This document shows positions 62,564-64,000 of a stretch of 64,000 bases of DNA, piece by piece. The translations under genes were made by a program, and so were the position numbers. The DNA is taken from contig OW818647.1 of the NCBI GenBank assembly GCA_942492855.1, positions 4,340,001-4,404,000 on the forward strand. Direction: 5' to 3'. This stretch comes from G963677485 sp942492855 (GTDB taxonomy: Bacteria; Armatimonadota; HRBIN16). Below the pieces are notes generated by a model, which made no database searches, was not told the origin of the DNA, and saw only the letters and a program-made list of their open reading frames with translations. How positions within the stretch are numbered: position 1 is the first letter of the stretch; the number at the start of each line of letters is the position of its first letter.

Positions 62564-63115
62564 ATGAAAATCAACCGTAGAGATTTGTTAAAAAGCAGCG
62601 TGTGGTATGCGGGACTTCTGGGTGCCGCCGGAAGCCTTGGTGTCGTCGCAGGTAGAGGCGAGACAGCCACTGTATGGCAGATCGATCCCAACAAGTGCAT
62701 CAGTTGTGGAAGGTGCTCCAGTGCGTGCGTGCTCACGCCGTCAGCCTCAAAATGCGTTCACGCCTATGCTATGTGTGGATACTGCAAGCTCTGTACCGGC
62801 TTTTTCGAACCAGACCCAAACGCATTGAACACCGGTGCCGAAAACCAGCTCTGCCCCACTGGAGCCATCAAGCGCAGGTTCGTCGAAGACCCCTATTACG
62901 AGTATGTCATTGATGAACCGCTGTGTATTGGTTGTGCGATCTGTGTGAAAGGCTGCACCGCATTTGGCAACGGCTCGTTGTTCATGCAAGTGCGACATGA
63001 CCGATGCGTCAACTGTAACGAATGCGCCATCGCCATGGTATGCCCGGCAGATGCGTTCACCAGAGTTCCAATTGGCCAGCCCTATCTCCTGAAGACAAAA
63101 GACCAACCCAAATAA
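62564..63115 (+). CDS. Tat-exported polycluster 4Fe-4S ferredoxin
   Basis: The N-terminus MKINRRDLLKSSVWYAGLLGAAG is a twin-arginine signal, so it folds with its clusters before export. The 183 residues contain Cys groups CISCGRCSSAC, CGYCKLC, CIGCAICVKGC and CVNCNECAIAMVC, compatible with three or four 4Fe-4S clusters as in NapG/NrfC-like proteins. It would pass electrons on the outer side of the membrane. The stop TAA shares one base with the next start (TAATG). Confidence 0.9.
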   Translation: MKINRRDLLKSSVWYAGLLGAAGSLGVVAGRGETATVWQIDPNKCISCGRCSSACVLTPSASKCVHAYAMCGYCKLCTGFFEPDPNALNTGAENQLCPTGAIKRRFVEDPYYEYVIDEPLCIGCAICVKGCTAFGNGSLFMQVRHDRCVNCNECAIAMVCPADAFTRVPIGQPYLLKTKDQPK

Positions 63116-64000
63116 TGCGTAAATTCTGGCTCTGGATCAGCGCACTGCTCAGTTGCACCATCACGGCTTACGCCATCGAGCGGTTCCCCCCGCCCGATTT
63201 CACATCGGGATACAAGATTCATGTGCCCACCACCCCACCAGCGCGAGCTGATATCTATGGATACATCGACATCGCGGTGCTGGTGATGGCTTTGGTGCTG
63301 GCGTCCTACTTTGTCATTTGGCGTCGCTCACGCCGCGGAGTCGTAGTGCTGTCGGTCTTTTCGTTGATCTACTTCGGGTTCTACCGGCAGGGATGCATCT
63401 GCCCGATTGGCTCAATACAGAACGTGGCATTGTCACTTAGTGACGCAAGTTATAAACTGCCCCTTTTGGCGGCTGTGTTTTTCCTGGTGCCGATTCTATT
63501 CGCCTTTTTTGTGGGACGGGTTTTCTGCGCGGCCGTCTGCCCTCTGGGGGCGATCCAGGATGTCTTTCTTAGAAAGCCGGTGAAGGTTCCGGAGTGGCTT
63601 GCCCAGCCCCTGTCGCTTCTCCCCTGGATTTACTTAGGCGCGGCCGTGTTATTTGCCGCCACCAACACCGCATTCATCATCTGCGAGTATGACCCGTTTG
63701 TCGCCTTCTTTAGACTCAGTGGAAGTCTGACGATGCTGATCTTCGGCGGGCTGATGCTGCTGCTGGCGGTTTATGTTGGCCGCCCTTATTGCCGGTTCCT
63801 CTGCCCTTATGGCGCTCTGCTGAGGTTGGTATCACCGCTCGCGAAATGGCGGGTGACCATCACTCCGGACAAGTGCATCCAGTGCAGACTATGCGAACAA
63901 GCCTGCCCCTTTGGGGAGATCCGGATGCCGACCCCGGACATGCCCCTCAAACGGCATGAAGGTAAGAAGCAGCTCACCCTCTGGCTGGTGTTGCTGCCTG
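63115..64000 (+). CDS. NapH/NosR-type membrane polyferredoxin (C-terminus beyond window)
   Basis: From ATG 63115, 295 residues are visible to the right edge. Membrane helices lie near 8-20, 55-75, 82-95, 115-135, 165-185 and 200-220. The motifs CICPIGSIQN, CAAVCPLGAIQD and CRFLCPYGALL are the repeated membrane CP motifs of NapH/NosR/RdxA-type quinol dehydrogenases. A 4Fe-4S site follows (CIQCRLCEQACPFGE). It probably oxidises quinol and reduces the partner ferredoxin. The edge of the window, not a mutation, cuts it. Confidence 0.9.
   Translation, partial: MRKFWLWISALLSCTITAYAIERFPPPDFTSGYKIHVPTTPPARADIYGYIDIAVLVMALVLASYFVIWRRSRRGVVVLSVFSLIYFGFYRQGCICPIGSIQNVALSLSDASYKLPLLAAVFFLVPILFAFFVGRVFCAAVCPLGAIQDVFLRKPVKVPEWLAQPLSLLPWIYLGAAVLFAATNTAFIICEYDPFVAFFRLSGSLTMLIFGGLMLLLAVYVGRPYCRFLCPYGALLRLVSPLAKWRVTITPDKCIQCRLCEQACPFGEIRMPTPDMPLKRHEGKKQLTLWLVLLP

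Noticed and set aside
63115..64000. Truncated NapH-like gene as a pseudogene
   Set aside because: The frame remains open to the last base; the cut is the window edge.

Overview
The window reads as a chromosomal segment of a diderm bacterium with medium G+C content. Several housekeeping blocks are arranged as in the Terrabacteria: rpsU-pgpH-ybeY-dgkA, and efp-accB-accC-nusB-folD-ispA. The first follows rpsU and carries a 7TM-HD protein; the second is the order familiar from Firmicutes and neighbours. A signal-peptide beta-barrel protein and large dockerin/CBM-type secreted proteins point to an outer membrane and a rich exoproteome. An Armatimonadota-like organism fits best, but this is an inference from gene order and architecture; no rRNA or other decisive marker is present.

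Layout. 1-919: 3' part missing of a secreted CBM protein. 920-1582: non-coding, with a two-copy degenerate repeat and a strong promoter. 1583-2857: an A+T-rich orphan gene. 2994-5651: pyruvate phosphate dikinase. 5728-12701 (minus): one tight operon hypA-hypB-hypF-hypC-hypD-hypE-mazG for [NiFe]-hydrogenase maturation, divergent from a hydrogenase maturation protease at 12740. No hydrogenase subunit lies in the window. 13266-19680 (plus): pcrA, ftsY, two sugar nucleotidyltransferases and a DegT aminotransferase. 19747-24076: rpsU, pgpH, ybeY, a DgkA-PAP2 fusion and a PspA protein. 24172-24817 (minus): a stand-alone receiver protein and a small membrane protein. 25015-25090: tRNA-Ala(GGC). 25259-31694 (plus): efp, a Cys-rich membrane protein, accB-like, accC-like, nusB, folD, a prenyl diphosphate synthase and a translin-family protein.

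31885-47419 is an exoprotein region. It holds a 2.1-kilo-residue Ig-repeat/ice-binding-like/dockerin protein coupled to a beta-barrel protein, a 1154-residue multi-domain glycoside hydrolase, a flavin reductase with a RACo/RamA-type ferredoxin-ATPase, and two unknown secreted proteins. 47783-51559 is a tandem triplicate of 400-residue PQQ-type beta-propellers. 51548-59602 (minus) is a compact six-gene operon: 4Fe-4S protein, B12-type radical SAM enzyme, class II terpene cyclase, DUF116-prenyl synthase fusion, alpha/alpha-toroid prenyltransferase-like protein, glycosyltransferase. It looks like an undescribed terpenoid-lipid pathway. From 59780 to the right edge a divergent operon with a near-consensus promoter encodes a membrane-anchored PQQ propeller, an NHL propeller, a tiny Cys-rich Tat-like protein, a Tat ferredoxin and a NapH/NosR-type polyferredoxin. 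This is probably an extracytoplasmic electron-transfer module.

The points most worth a second look are the terpenoid operon with its divergent redox operon, an AccB homologue inside an accBC operon whose biotin-accepting Lys is Ser (codon 27252-27254), next to an AccC with an altered ATP-loop motif, a YbeY whose third zinc His is Asp, a DUF116-prenyl synthase fusion, and a translin in a bacterial operon.
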